A stretch of 64,000 nt of DNA from Streptomyces coeruleorubidus (lineage in GTDB: Bacteria > Actinomycetota > Actinomycetes > Streptomycetales > Streptomycetaceae), in NCBI RefSeq assembly GCF_028885415.1, contig NZ_CP118527.1, positions 4,278,001 through 4,342,000 on the forward strand, read 5' to 3'. The first letter of the stretch is position 1. Each line of letters begins with the position of its first letter. This document shows, piece after piece, positions 23,516 through 31,675 of this stretch. The notes under the pieces were generated by a model. That model saw only the letters and a list, made by a program, of their open reading frames with translations, did not search any database and was not told the origin of the DNA. The position numbers and the translations under genes were made by a program.

Positions 23516-24309
23516 CGGAAGCCGCCGTCCTGCACACGACGGGCGACCACGTCCTGTCCATCACCCTCAACCGGCCCGAGACCCTCAACGCCCTCACGCC
23601 CGACCAGCGGGACGAGATCGTGCGGCTGCTGTCGGAGGCGTCCGCGTCGGCGGAGGTACGAGCGGTCGTGCTCACGGGAACGGGGCGCGGTTTCTGCGCC
23701 GGCGCGGACCTCAGAGGCACCGCCGCCACGACGACCGGCGAACGCGTCGCCGGGGATGTCGCGCGCACCCTCCGCACCGGCGCCCAGCGCCTGATCGCCG
23801 CCGTCCTGGACTGCGAGAAGCCGGTGCTCGCGGCGGTGAACGGCACGGCGGCCGGGCTGGGCGCGCATCTCGCCTTCGCCTGCGATCTCGTCCTCGCGGC
23901 CGAATCCGCCCGGTTCATCGAGGTGTTCGTGCGGCGCGGACTGGTCCCCGACGGCGGCGGCGCCTACCTCCTGCCCCGCCTCATCGGTCCGCAGCGCGCC
24001 AAGGAACTGATGTTCTTCGGCCACGCGCTCACGGCGACCGACGCCGAGCGGATGGGCCTGGTGAACCGGGTCGTCCCGGACGGCGACCTGGACAAGACGG
24101 CACGAACCTGGGCCGAACGCCTCGCCACCGGCCCGACCCGCGCCCTGGCCCTGACCAAGCAGCTCGTCAACGCCTCCCTCGACGCCGACCGCGCCACCGC
24201 CTTCGCCGCCGAGGCCGCCGCGCAGGAGATCAACATGACGACGGCGGACGCGCGGGAGGGCGTACGGAGCTTCGTGGAGCGGCGCAGCCCCGTGTACGAG
24301 GGTCACTGA
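23512..24309 (+). CDS. enoyl-CoA hydratase/isomerase family protein
   Basis: The 265-residue crotonase-fold protein shows SITLNRPETLNALTPDQRDEIVRLL, the oxyanion-hole segment GRGFCAGADLRG, and AAVNGTAAGLGAHLAFACDLVLAAESARF. The region GLVPDGGGAYLLPRLIG has Asp where many hydratases have Glu, as in PaaG-like isomerases, so an isomerase or hydrolase role is possible. The start codon overlaps the ligase stop (ATGA), showing translational coupling. In the pathway it would act after the acyl-CoA dehydrogenases. Confidence 0.9.
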   Translation: MTEAAVLHTTGDHVLSITLNRPETLNALTPDQRDEIVRLLSEASASAEVRAVVLTGTGRGFCAGADLRGTAATTTGERVAGDVARTLRTGAQRLIAAVLDCEKPVLAAVNGTAAGLGAHLAFACDLVLAAESARFIEVFVRRGLVPDGGGAYLLPRLIGPQRAKELMFFGHALTATDAERMGLVNRVVPDGDLDKTARTWAERLATGPTRALALTKQLVNASLDADRATAFAAEAAAQEINMTTADAREGVRSFVERRSPVYEGH

Positions 24310-24319
24310 GCCTTCCCAT

Positions 24320-24334
24320 CTGACGCTTCGTCAG
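24320..24334. promoter_or_regulatory. operator site 6 (flavin reductase)
   Basis: CTGACGCTTCGTCAG is a perfect regulon palindrome. It ends 5 bp before the first ATG of the flavin reductase gene, leaving no space for a ribosome site. Confidence 0.85.
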
Positions 24335-24339
24335 CTTGA

Positions 24340-24981
24340 ATGACGTATGTGATGGGACAAGCAGGAATGGCCGAAGCCGCCGTCCGCTACCTCAGGTCGG
24401 TCCGCACACCCGCCCCGGAGCCCGTCGAGGCGCTGCCGCGCCCCGAGTTGCGGTGCGTCGGCGAGGACGAGCCCGCTCCGCTGGACCCGGCGGAGTTCCG
24501 CCGCGTCCTCGGAAACTTCGCGACGGGCGTGGCCGTGATCACGGCACCACTCGCCGCCACGGGCGACTCCCCCGACGACTCCCCCGCGGGCTTCGCCTGC
24601 CAGTCCTTCACGTCCCTGTCCCTCGACCCGCCGCTGGTCGCCTTCATGGTCGGACGCACGTCGACGACCTGGCCGCGTATCGCCCGGGCCGGGGTGTTCT
24701 GCGTGAACGTCCTGGGCGCCGGCCAGGGCGAGTTGTGCCGCGCCTTCGCGGTGAGCGGCGCGGACAAGTTCGCGGGTGTGGCGTACGACGCGGCGCCGGC
24801 GTCCGGCTCGCCGCGCCTGTCGGGTGCCGTCGCCTGGATCGACTGCACGATCCACGCCGTCCACACCGGCGGCGACCATCTCATCGTGGTCGGCCGGGTC
24901 GACGCCCTCGGCACGGCCGCCGGCGATCCGGACGGACCGCTGCTCTTCCACCGAGGGCGCTTCGCGCGGCTGTCGGACTGA
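24340..24981 (+). CDS. flavin reductase of the HsaB type (two-component monooxygenase reductase)
   Basis: The 213-residue protein has the flavin-reductase split barrel: LDPAEFRRVLGNFATGVAVIT, GFACQSFTSLSLDPPLVAFMV, GVFCVNVLGAGQGELCRAFA and a C-terminal TGGDHLIVVGRVDALG. These segments closely follow the HsaB reductase of actinobacterial steroid-ring hydroxylation. Such proteins reduce FMN or FAD with NADH for a separate monooxygenase. No HsaA-like oxygenase is in the window, so its partner must be elsewhere. The start could be the ATG at 24340 (probably leaderless, operator abutting) or the ATG at 24367. Confidence 0.88.
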   Translation: MTYVMGQAGMAEAAVRYLRSVRTPAPEPVEALPRPELRCVGEDEPAPLDPAEFRRVLGNFATGVAVITAPLAATGDSPDDSPAGFACQSFTSLSLDPPLVAFMVGRTSTTWPRIARAGVFCVNVLGAGQGELCRAFAVSGADKFAGVAYDAAPASGSPRLSGAVAWIDCTIHAVHTGGDHLIVVGRVDALGTAAGDPDGPLLFHRGRFARLSD

Positions 24982-24996
24982 TCGAGCCGGTACGGA

Positions 24997-26115
24997 TCAG
25001 GCGACGGCCAGCCGCCACAGTGACGTGACCTCGGCGGCCCGTGCGGCGTGCAGCGGATCGTCCGTGTCCCGCACGCGCGTATGGCTCGGGCGGGTGTCCA
25101 GACGGTCGACGACCCGCATCCCGGCCCCCTCCACGGCGGCCATCAGCTCCTCCCGGCTGCGCAGCCCGAGCCGCTCGGCCAGATCGGACAGGACGAGCCA
25201 GCCCTCACCACCCGGCTCCAGCCGGCCGGCGAGCCCGTCGAGGAACCCGTGGAGCATGCCGCCGCCCGCGTCATAGACGCCCAGGTCGAGGTCGGAGGCG
25301 GGCCGGGCGGGAATCCAGGGCGGGTTGCACACCACCAGATCCGCGCGTCCCTCGGGGTACAGCTCGGGGCCGGTGACGCTGACCGCCTGCCCGAGCCCCA
25401 ACCGCTCCACGTTGTCCCTCGCGCACTCCCGCGCCCGCGCGCTGACGTCCGTGGCCACGACCCGCCCGACGCCCCGCCGGGCGAGCACGGCGGCGAGCAC
25501 ACCGGTGCCCGTGCCCAGGTCGAACGCCGTACGCACACCGCCACCACGCGGCAGCGGCGCCCGCGCGACGAGACCGACGTACTCGCCCCTCGTCGGCGCG
25601 AACACCCCGTAATGCGGATGGATCCGCGCGTCCAGCGCCGGAACGTACACCCCCTTCTCCCGCCACTGCCGGGCACTGATCACACCCAGCAGCTCGGTGA
25701 GGGCGACGGCCATGGGTACGTCGGAGGGCCCGTACGCATCGGTGCACGCCGACCGCACATCAGGCGCCCGGCGCAGCGCCAGTACGTATCCCTCCTCCAG
25801 CAGAACGAGCAACTTGCCGAGCACGCGCGCACGGTGAGCGCGGAACCGGCGTTGCAGACGGAAGGTATCGGCCGGCGTCTGAGCCGCACCGGGCGCGGCA
25901 CGGCCGACACGGCGGTCCATCGCGCGCAACAACTGGCGCGCGTTCTGGAAATCCCCGCGCCACAACAACGCGGTGCCCTCGCAGGCCAGACGGTAGGCGA
26001 CGGCGGCCTTCATCCGGTCGTCGGCGACGACGACCCGGCGGGGCAGGGGCAGCCCGGACTCGGAGTGCCAGCGGGCGGAACGGGCTTGAGCCTCGGTCCA
26101 GTGGATCGTGGACAC
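24997..26115 (-). CDS. SAM-dependent methyltransferase (HemK/N6-adenine-type NPPW motif)
   Basis: The 372-residue protein has an N-terminal helical domain (AYRLACEGTALLWRGDFQNARQLLRAMDRR) and a class I methyltransferase core: motif I TAFDLGTGTGVLAAVLARRG, acidic loop VVATDVSARARECARDN, and motif IV VVCNPPWIPA. The NPPW motif is typical of enzymes that methylate amide or exocyclic nitrogens (PrmC/HemK, RsmC-like). It may modify a protein or nucleic acid; the target is unknown. The GTG at 26115 is chosen for its GAGGAG site 6 nt upstream. It converges on the flavin reductase gene across 15 bp. Confidence 0.85.
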   Translation of the reverse strand: MSTIHWTEAQARSARWHSESGLPLPRRVVVADDRMKAAVAYRLACEGTALLWRGDFQNARQLLRAMDRRVGRAAPGAAQTPADTFRLQRRFRAHRARVLGKLLVLLEEGYVLALRRAPDVRSACTDAYGPSDVPMAVALTELLGVISARQWREKGVYVPALDARIHPHYGVFAPTRGEYVGLVARAPLPRGGGVRTAFDLGTGTGVLAAVLARRGVGRVVATDVSARARECARDNVERLGLGQAVSVTGPELYPEGRADLVVCNPPWIPARPASDLDLGVYDAGGGMLHGFLDGLAGRLEPGGEGWLVLSDLAERLGLRSREELMAAVEGAGMRVVDRLDTRPSHTRVRDTDDPLHAARAAEVTSLWRLAVA

Positions 26116-26310
26116 GGCGAACTCCTCGGAAGGTCGAGCGTGAACGAACAAGCGACGCCACGACGACCACGTCACCGAGAACCATACCGAGTGTCATCGA
26201 CTGACCTCTCTGACTGCTTCATGGCTTCCGCGCTGATCAACCGCCGACGGATTCTCACGCGGGTACTCACACATCGACGCGCTCCCCAGCGACCCTGCCC
26301 GGTGACGCCG

Positions 26311-27021
26311 TCACCCGCGGTCCAGGCGCTGTGGGGGATGGGGCGGCCAGGGCCCGAGCGCAGGCAGCTCCTTCTGCGCCACCGGCGGCACCACGGGCGT
26401 ACGTCCGGCCAGCCAGGCCGCCAGGTCGCGCACGCCTGCGGTGACCACCGTGCCCGGCGGCCCGTCGCCGACGGACCACTGGCGGCCCACGTCCTCGGCA
26501 CGGACGCGTGTGCCTGCCGGAAGGCGGCCGAGGAGGAAGTCGACGGCGTGTGCGGCCAGGTCCTCGGGCCAGTCGTCCGGCCGCACGCCGAGCTCCAGAT
26601 CGACCATGTGGATCCATGCCTCGCGCCAGCGTGCGAAGACGGTGGCGGCAAGGTCCGCATCGCGGAACGTGACCGGACGACTCCAGTCCACGTCGGTGGC
26701 GCGTGCCCAGGCTGCCTCCAGCCCAGCCGTGTGCGCGGCGAGCCGCGCGCGATGCTCGGCCGCGCCGCGGCCCGCCGTGGCCTCGATGATCGCGTTGCGC
26801 TCGTCCACCCCGCCCTCGTAGCCCGCTACGAGCTCACCGCGCAGGGCGTGTTCCGCGAGACGGGCGAACATCCTCGCGTTGTCGGTGAGATGCGCGAGGA
26901 CATGACCGCGTGACCAGCCCGGAAGAGCGGACGCCTCGGCGACCTGCCGGTCGTTCAGCCCGGCCACGAGCCTTTCCAGTCTCCGGTGGGCTTCGATCAC
27001 AGCTGCGACAGGAGGCTGCAT
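26311..27021 (-). CDS. mycothiol-dependent maleylpyruvate isomerase family protein (MDMPI/DinB-like)
   Basis: The 236-residue protein has the N-terminal four-helix MDMPI domain: VIEAHRRLERLVAGLNDRQVAEASALPGWSRGHVLAHLTDNARMFARL, in which PGWSxxHVLAHL carries a metal-ligand His of the DinB fold. Conserved REAWIHMVDLELGVRPDDWP supplies a further His. A small C-terminal domain follows. Family members use mycothiol, isomerise maleylpyruvate or act as uncharacterised thiol-dependent enzymes. It is 11 bp downstream of the GNAT gene and cotranscription is likely. Confidence 0.85.
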   Translation of the reverse strand: MQPPVAAVIEAHRRLERLVAGLNDRQVAEASALPGWSRGHVLAHLTDNARMFARLAEHALRGELVAGYEGGVDERNAIIEATAGRGAAEHRARLAAHTAGLEAAWARATDVDWSRPVTFRDADLAATVFARWREAWIHMVDLELGVRPDDWPEDLAAHAVDFLLGRLPAGTRVRAEDVGRQWSVGDGPPGTVVTAGVRDLAAWLAGRTPVVPPVAQKELPALGPWPPHPPQRLDRG

Positions 27022-27032
27022 GACCCCCCGTC

Positions 27033-27542
27033 CTACAGGGCCGGTGTCTGGTTGCGGACTGCCGGGGCCTGGGCGGCGAGTTCCCTGAGTGGTTCACCGC
27101 TCAGCCGGCATACCGTCCACTCGTTCAGGAGCTCCACGCCGAGCGACTTGTAGAAGTCGATCGTCGGCTCGTTCCAGGCCAGGACCCACCACTCGAAGCG
27201 CTCGTAGCCGTTTTGCCGACAGACCGCGGCCAGGGCGGCGAGCAGAGCCTTGCCGTGTCCTCCGCCTCGGGCGTGCGGCCGTACGTAGAGGTCCTCCAGG
27301 TGCATGCCGCGCATGCCGGTCCAGGTCGAGAAGCGGGGGAACCACAGGGCATAGCCCACGGCCTCGCCCGTCTCGTCGTCCTCGGCGATCAGCGCGAACG
27401 CAGCGCGATGCTCTCCGAACAGCGCCTCGCGGAGCTGCTCCTCGGTCGCTCGGGCCTGCTCGGCGGCCCGTTCGTACTCGGCGAGTTCGCGGATCATCGC
27501 GCGGATCTCCGCGATGTCGTCCACAGTGGCGGCCCGGATCAT
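27033..27542 (-). CDS. GNAT N-acetyltransferase (diamine acetyltransferase-like)
   Basis: The 169-residue protein resembles spermidine/diamine acetyltransferases: MIRAATVDDIAEIRAMIRELAEYERA, then ALWFPRFSTWTGMRGMHLEDLYVRPHARGGGHGKALLAALA (motif A) and FEWWVLAWNEPTIDFYKSLGVELLNEWTVCRLSGEPLREL. The last motif W-N-x-x-x-I-x-F-Y is highly conserved in that group. The start at 27542 follows the family; in-frame ATGs at 27554 and 27599 would add 4 or 19 residues. The substrate is probably a small polyamine or diamine, by family only. Confidence 0.85.
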   Translation of the reverse strand: MIRAATVDDIAEIRAMIRELAEYERAAEQARATEEQLREALFGEHRAAFALIAEDDETGEAVGYALWFPRFSTWTGMRGMHLEDLYVRPHARGGGHGKALLAALAAVCRQNGYERFEWWVLAWNEPTIDFYKSLGVELLNEWTVCRLSGEPLRELAAQAPAVRNQTPAL

Positions 27543-27867
27543 GCCGGAGATCATCGGCCACCGCACCGAGCCGTGTCCATCCGATTCCACACGTGGCATG
27601 GAGATGCGCAGCTTCCTGGAGTCCGAGGTCGCAGCCGATCCAGGATCCGGTGTCGTCTTTGTCAGGTTGGCAGGAGAACCCGACAGCCACACAAAGGCAC
27701 AAATCGAGGCGGCGCTGTACATCTTTGCGGTCCTGACCGGCCCAGGCGACTCGTTGTGACGGGGTGCAAGAACGTACAAGACCGGCGGGCGAGTCTGGAC
27801 CAGTCTCTAGATCACCGCCTGAGGCTCCCCTCAGTGACATTCCTTTGAGAGGCCGAAAGAGGTCGCC
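27543..27867. other. gene-poor stretch between divergent GNAT and DUF2000 genes
   Basis: This 325-bp stretch has lower GC than its surroundings. A 53-codon plus-strand frame from ATG 27598 to the TGA at 27757-27759 exists (starts MEMRSFLESEVAADPGSG), but it lacks a good ribosome site and has no family I recognise. The rest should hold the promoters for the divergent genes; I see no clear boxes. Confidence 0.4.
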
Positions 27868-28344
27868 ATGACCGCACTCACTGCCAACCCCGCTTGTGTC
27901 GCTGCGACGGAGGTCGACAGCCGCTACAAATTCGTCGTCGCCCTCAAGGGGAAACTTCCCCCCGGGGTGGCGGCGAATGCGGCGTCGCACCTGTGCCTGG
28001 GTCTGGCTGCCAAGGCAGCCACCGAACAGCCGGAGCTGCTGCGCAAGATGTCGTTCCTTACGTTCTCGGACGCTGATGGCGGAAGCCACGCCCCCATCTC
28101 CGGGCTCTCCCTTGTTGTCCTCGAAGGGCGCCCGGCCTGGGTCCGGCGGTTGCGCGATCAGGCCGACGCTTCGGGACTGCTGTACACCGACTTCACCGCA
28201 GAGATGACCGGGGATACCTACGCAGAACAGGTCGACCGGATGAAGACCACGCCCGAGCAGGGCCTGGACTACTACGGAATCGCTTTGTTCGGACAGCGCG
28301 ATGTCCTGGACCCATTGACCAAGAAGTTGTCCCTGCTGCACTGA
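27868..28344 (+). CDS. DUF2000 family protein
   Basis: The 158-residue protein matches the DUF2000 pattern: YKFVVALKGKLPPGVAANAASHLCLGLAAKA, SGLSLVVLEGRPAWVRRLRDQA and TGDTYAEQVDRMKTTPEQGLDYYGIALFGQRDVLDPLTKKLSLL. The family resembles peptidyl-tRNA hydrolase 2-like folds but has no established activity. The ATG at 27868 has AGAGG about 9 nt upstream. It is often found beside amino-acid or drug exporters, and here an EamA transporter follows 102 bp downstream. Confidence 0.85.
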   Translation: MTALTANPACVAATEVDSRYKFVVALKGKLPPGVAANAASHLCLGLAAKAATEQPELLRKMSFLTFSDADGGSHAPISGLSLVVLEGRPAWVRRLRDQADASGLLYTDFTAEMTGDTYAEQVDRMKTTPEQGLDYYGIALFGQRDVLDPLTKKLSLLH

Positions 28345-28446
28345 CCCCAGGACGAACACGGCAACCTCAAACTGGGTTTGCCTCGGCAGGCTGGCTGGGG
28401 CCGGTCGTCTCATACCGGTTCGTTCGTATGGATAGGAAGGTAAATC

Positions 28447-29394
28447 GTGCCGATAGTGCGCATCGTCGCGTCGGTGCTGCTGCAAGCCGGGGTGTTCGGT
28501 TACATCTCTGGGCGGCTGGACGCCACGGCGAGCCTGACGCTTTCCTGTACAGGGTTCGGTGCCGCGGCGGTGCTGTTCAACGCCGCACTGCTGGTGCGCC
28601 GGGTGCGGCGCGGACCGGCCGCCGCTTCCCCGAAGGCCACAGGCTTGCTCGCGCTGATGAACGTGGTCACAGCGGTAACCTTTCTCGGCTTCTACGCCTC
28701 GTTGAGCTGGGTACCTTCCGCGCTCGCCACCGGCATCGAGACGGCAATCGGGCCCGCCGTCCTGGCTCTGCTCGGGCTGGCCGGGTACGGGCGGCGCCCC
28801 ACCAGGCAGGGCACGGCGGCCGCTGCCGTGTTGGTCCTGCTCGGCCTCGGCATCGCCTGGAGCTTCACCGGCACCGGCGGTGTGCAGCCGTCGGCCGGCA
28901 CAGCCCTTGGGCTCGCCCTAGTCGCCGGCGCCGGCATCGGGGCTGCGGTACTGGCGCTGATCTCAGCCAAGTTGGGGCAGCGCGGCGTCGATCCCGTGTA
29001 CGTGACCGCCCACCGCTTTCACCTCACCTACCTGTGCGGCGGGGCACTCCTGTTGGCGGCCGGCGGACCCGGTCCGCAGTGGGGGGCCGAGCCGCTCACG
29101 CTGCTCCTGCTAGGCGTACTGGCAGTGACCATCCCGCTGTTCCTGCTGCAGGCCGGACTGCAGCGCGCCGATCCGATGGTGGCCATGGTGCTGCTGACCA
29201 CCCTGCCCGGCGCCACGTACCTCGCCGAGACCCTCTTCCACGGCGGGTTCAACGCCACGTCGCTCGCGCTGATCTGCTGCCTGATCGCCGTGGCCTCGTG
29301 GTACGCCCGGTTGTCCAGGCCGGAAGCAACGGGCGGCAGCAGCCGGGCTGAACGGCGGCGAAATTCAGCAACCACCGCGAGCACCGGCGCCTGA
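28447..29394 (+). CDS. EamA/DMT-superfamily transporter
   Basis: The 315-residue protein has about ten hydrophobic segments in two similar halves (for example VRIVASVLLQAGVFGYISG, SLTLSCTGFGAAAVLFNAALL, LLALMNVVTAVTFLGFYASL, IGPAVLALLGLAGY, VAMVLLTTLPGATYLAETLF). This is the 5+5 layout of EamA (RhaT/DMT) exporters for amino acids or metabolites. The start is the GTG at 28447 with a GGAAGG site 7 nt upstream. The C-terminal tail is basic and cytoplasmic. The substrate is unknown. Confidence 0.87.
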   Translation: MPIVRIVASVLLQAGVFGYISGRLDATASLTLSCTGFGAAAVLFNAALLVRRVRRGPAAASPKATGLLALMNVVTAVTFLGFYASLSWVPSALATGIETAIGPAVLALLGLAGYGRRPTRQGTAAAAVLVLLGLGIAWSFTGTGGVQPSAGTALGLALVAGAGIGAAVLALISAKLGQRGVDPVYVTAHRFHLTYLCGGALLLAAGGPGPQWGAEPLTLLLLGVLAVTIPLFLLQAGLQRADPMVAMVLLTTLPGATYLAETLFHGGFNATSLALICCLIAVASWYARLSRPEATGGSSRAERRRNSATTASTGA

Positions 29395-29844
29395 AGCCGA
29401 CTTGCCCGCAGGCACCGCAAACCGCGCTCCTCACAGCGGGGCTTATGAACGCAATGATCTTGACGCCATGTCGGACGCAAGGGAGTCGGCTCGGAGCGAC
29501 CAAGAAATATGGCGGTCGGTCTGCATTGATGCCATGCGAAGCGCGACCACACCGCCCCCGTCGCCGAGCAGCCTCACAGTACGCGCTCTGCGCTCCGGCC
29601 CCCTCCCGCCAAGATTTTCGCCACAGCGGAAGGGGAGTTCGCCGACGATCACCCTTGCTAGCGCTCGGCCGCCGACGGTTGCCGGTGGCACGAGCAACAG
29701 CAGCGGGCAACGAGCAGTAAGCGCCTGGAGTGCGGCAGAGGCCCGTCTCTCAGCTGACGGCACTGGGCATGGACGCCCTTATAGCCAGGCCTACGCGCCA
29801 GTACGCACTCGGCGAAAGAGCAAGCGTATTGGTCATTCCCATGG
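29395..29844. other. 450-bp stretch without a recognisable gene
   Basis: Open frames exist on both strands but none has codon usage or motifs of a real protein. The stretch is less GC-rich than average and lies between the EamA gene and the DUF-like minus-strand gene, in a segment that looks acquired. I see no convincing hairpin or repeat. Confidence 0.4.
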
Positions 29845-30159
29845 TCACTCATCCCGCTGGGACAAGCGGATACCCCTGCTGTCGGCAACGCGCAACACGA
29901 CGCCGAGCACCTGCGTGGTCGTCCGAAGCGCCCGTCGTAACGCGTACTCGCCCGCCTTGCCATCGTCGAGGACCGCTCTGGCGCCCGCCAGGACATCGGC
30001 TCCGTCCTGGAGTTGGTCCGCCTCGACCTCGTCCGCGAGCCGGGACAACGGCCCGTCGGCGTCGTCCGCGGACAGGAAACAGGGCTTTCCCGCATCCGTC
30101 TCCCAGGGCAGAGGTCGCAGGCCTGAAGGTGCGGCCACGGTGTTCCGGTCGTAGGTCAC
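29845..30159 (-). CDS. conserved hypothetical protein of accessory regions
   Basis: The 104-residue protein (begins MTYDRNTVAAPSGLRPLPWETDAGKPCF) is predicted to be soluble, acidic and helical in its second half (SRLADEVEADQLQDGADVLAGARAVLDDGKAGEYALRRALR). I recall close relatives beside GntR regulators in Streptomyces accessory regions, but know of no function. The start is GTG at 30159 with a GGGAGAGGG purine run just upstream. The GTGA overlap with the micro-ORF stop makes translational coupling likely. The divergent GntR gene has two operators in the shared 166-bp intergenic region, so this gene is a probable GntR target. Confidence 0.7.
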   Translation of the reverse strand: MTYDRNTVAAPSGLRPLPWETDAGKPCFLSADDADGPLSRLADEVEADQLQDGADVLAGARAVLDDGKAGEYALRRALRTTTQVLGVVLRVADSRGIRLSQRDE

Positions 30160-30197
30160 GCGCCCTCTCCCGCTGCCGGTGGTGTCACGGGCATCAT
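30156..30197 (-). CDS. 13-residue micro-ORF coupled to the hypothetical gene
   Basis: ATG ATG CCC ... TGA encodes MMPVTPPAAGEGA. It has a good ribosome site (AAGGGAGC, about 5 nt before the ATG) and its TGA overlaps the downstream GTG start. The purine run GGGAGAGGG inside it doubles as the ribosome site of the next gene. It could be a leader peptide that regulates translation, or simply a delivery ORF for coupled initiation. Confidence 0.5.
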   Translation of the reverse strand: MMPVTPPAAGEGA

Positions 30198-30285
30198 GAA
30201 TGCTCCCTTCATGGGGAAACCGGGGCGGTGTACTGCTTGGCGGTAGGGCACCGCCCCGGCATCATCCGGGTATTAACGGCCAGTT

Positions 30286-30301
30286 ACTGGCTCAAGCCAG
30301 T
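30286..30301. promoter_or_regulatory. GntR operator, half-strength copy
   Basis: ACTGGCTCAAGCCAGT has 7-bp perfect arms around a CA centre. It shares ACTGGCT/AGCCAGT with the operator at 30330. The centres are about 46 bp apart, placing this copy on the side of the divergent minus-strand operon. Confidence 0.75.
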
Positions 30302-30329
30302 CTGGCGACGAGCAACCCACCGCGTCAAG

Positions 30330-30349
30330 CAACTGGCTTAAGCCAGTTG
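30330..30349. promoter_or_regulatory. GntR operator, perfect 20-bp palindrome
   Basis: CAACTGGCTTAAGCCAGTTG is a perfect palindrome directly upstream of a TATGCT -10-like box (30351-30356) and the GntR start. Binding here would block the gntR promoter, implying autorepression. Confidence 0.8.
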
Positions 30350-30363
30350 CTATGCTTGGAGGT

Positions 30364-31137
30364 ATGACACCATCCGGGCCCTCCTCGAACCCACCGCCGA
30401 GCAGGCGTATCGCCGAGGAACTGCGAGCCTCCATCAAAGCCGGGCGCCTCACTCCCAGTGAGAAGTTGCCCTCGGAGCGCACCCTCGCGGAGCGGTACGG
30501 AACCGCCCGCAACACGGCCCGTGAGGCGATCCGACTCCTCGCGGAAGAAGGCCTGGTGACGGTGCGGCACGGAAGCGGTGTCTTTGTCCGGGAACCGCAG
30601 CGGCTGCTCCGCTTCGGCAGTGACCGCTACTCGCGCAGCAACCGCGAGACCGGCCTGACCCCGTTCCGACTCGAGGCCAAGCGCCAGGGCAAGGAGGCGC
30701 GCATCGAGGTCGTGGGCATCGCCCGGGAGTGCCCGCCCCACGATGTCGCCGAGCGCCTCGCGGTCCCGGTCGACGAGGAGAGTGTGCTGCACCGCGAGAA
30801 CCACTACTTCGCCGACGACGAACCCGTGCAGATCGTGTCGACGTACCTCCGCTGGGACGAGGCGCAGGACACCGCCCTGACGCAGCCGAAGACAGGCAAG
30901 AACGGGATCTACGGCCGGCTGGAAGAACTCGGCCACATCATGACCCGCGTGCGGGACGAGATCACCGCACGCATGCCCACCCCGGCGGAAGCGGCGGTAC
31001 TGGACCTGCCGTCCGGAGTCCCCGTCATCGAGGTCCTGCACACCAGCCTGGACCAGGAGGGCGAACCCTTCGAGGTGTCCCGGTACGTACACCGCGCCGA
31101 CCGGACCGGCCTTCTCTACGAACTGCCCGTCGAATGA
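30364..31137 (+). CDS. GntR-family regulator (HutC subfamily, UTRA domain)
   Basis: The 257-residue protein has a winged helix (RIAEELRASIKAGRLTPSEKLPSERTLAERYGTARNTAREAIRLLAEEGLVTVRHGSGVFV) and a C-terminal UTRA ligand-binding domain (LHRENHYFADDEPVQIVSTYLRWDEA, VPVIEVLHTSLDQEGEPFEVSRYVHRADR). It should bind the two ACTGGCTnnAGCCAGT palindromes in front of it. The start is uncertain: ATG 30364 has GGAGG only 1 nt away, and ATG 30352 lies 2 bp after the operator. A leaderless transcript from the TATGCT box would fit 30364. The GNAT gene follows at 25 bp as second gene of the operon. Confidence 0.88.
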   Translation: MTPSGPSSNPPPSRRIAEELRASIKAGRLTPSEKLPSERTLAERYGTARNTAREAIRLLAEEGLVTVRHGSGVFVREPQRLLRFGSDRYSRSNRETGLTPFRLEAKRQGKEARIEVVGIARECPPHDVAERLAVPVDEESVLHRENHYFADDEPVQIVSTYLRWDEAQDTALTQPKTGKNGIYGRLEELGHIMTRVRDEITARMPTPAEAAVLDLPSGVPVIEVLHTSLDQEGEPFEVSRYVHRADRTGLLYELPVE

Positions 31138-31162
31138 TCCCGACGACACGAAGGAGACCGGC

Positions 31163-31675
31163 ATGGAGAGCACTGTCATCCGCCCCTTCGAGCACACGGA
31201 CCTCCCCGGCGCGGCCGCCGCGCTGACAGACGTGCACGCCACCGACGGCTATCCGGTGGAAGGCGTCGCCCACCCGGAGGAGTGGCTGCGCTCGGATGAC
31301 GTGCTGGCCTCCTGGATCGCGGCAACGGAAGGAGAGATCGTCGGTCATGTCGCTGTGATGCGACCCAATGGCGAGGCCGCCGTGTCCCTTTGGGCCGAAA
31401 GGAGCGGGGCCGAAGAGCTCCACATCGGCGTACTGGCCCGCCTCTTCGTCGTCCGCCAGGCACGGAAGCAGTCCTTGGGTGAGCGGCTGGTCCGAACGGC
31501 AATGGCCTACGGCCTGCGCCACAACCGCCGCCTCGTACTGGACGTCATGGTCAAGGACAAAGCCGCCATCCGCCTCTACGACCGCCTCGGCTGGCTCCGG
31601 ACCGGCCTGGCCGAGCACCACTACGGCCCAGGACAGCGGATCGACGCCATCTGCTACGTGGCTCCAGGCGTCTGA
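31163..31675 (+). CDS. GNAT N-acetyltransferase
   Basis: The 170-residue protein begins MESTVIRPFEHTDLPGAAAAL and has a motif A region (LHIGVLARLFVVRQARKQSLGERLVRTAMAYGLRHNRRLVLDVM) and a closing RLYDRLGWLRTGLAEHHYGPG. This is the usual GNAT core of antibiotic- or amine-modifying enzymes. AAGGAG lies 6-8 nt before the ATG. As the second gene of the GntR operon it is the most likely effector of that regulator, perhaps in response to a toxic amine; this is inference. Confidence 0.85.
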   Translation: MESTVIRPFEHTDLPGAAAALTDVHATDGYPVEGVAHPEEWLRSDDVLASWIAATEGEIVGHVAVMRPNGEAAVSLWAERSGAEELHIGVLARLFVVRQARKQSLGERLVRTAMAYGLRHNRRLVLDVMVKDKAAIRLYDRLGWLRTGLAEHHYGPGQRIDAICYVAPGV

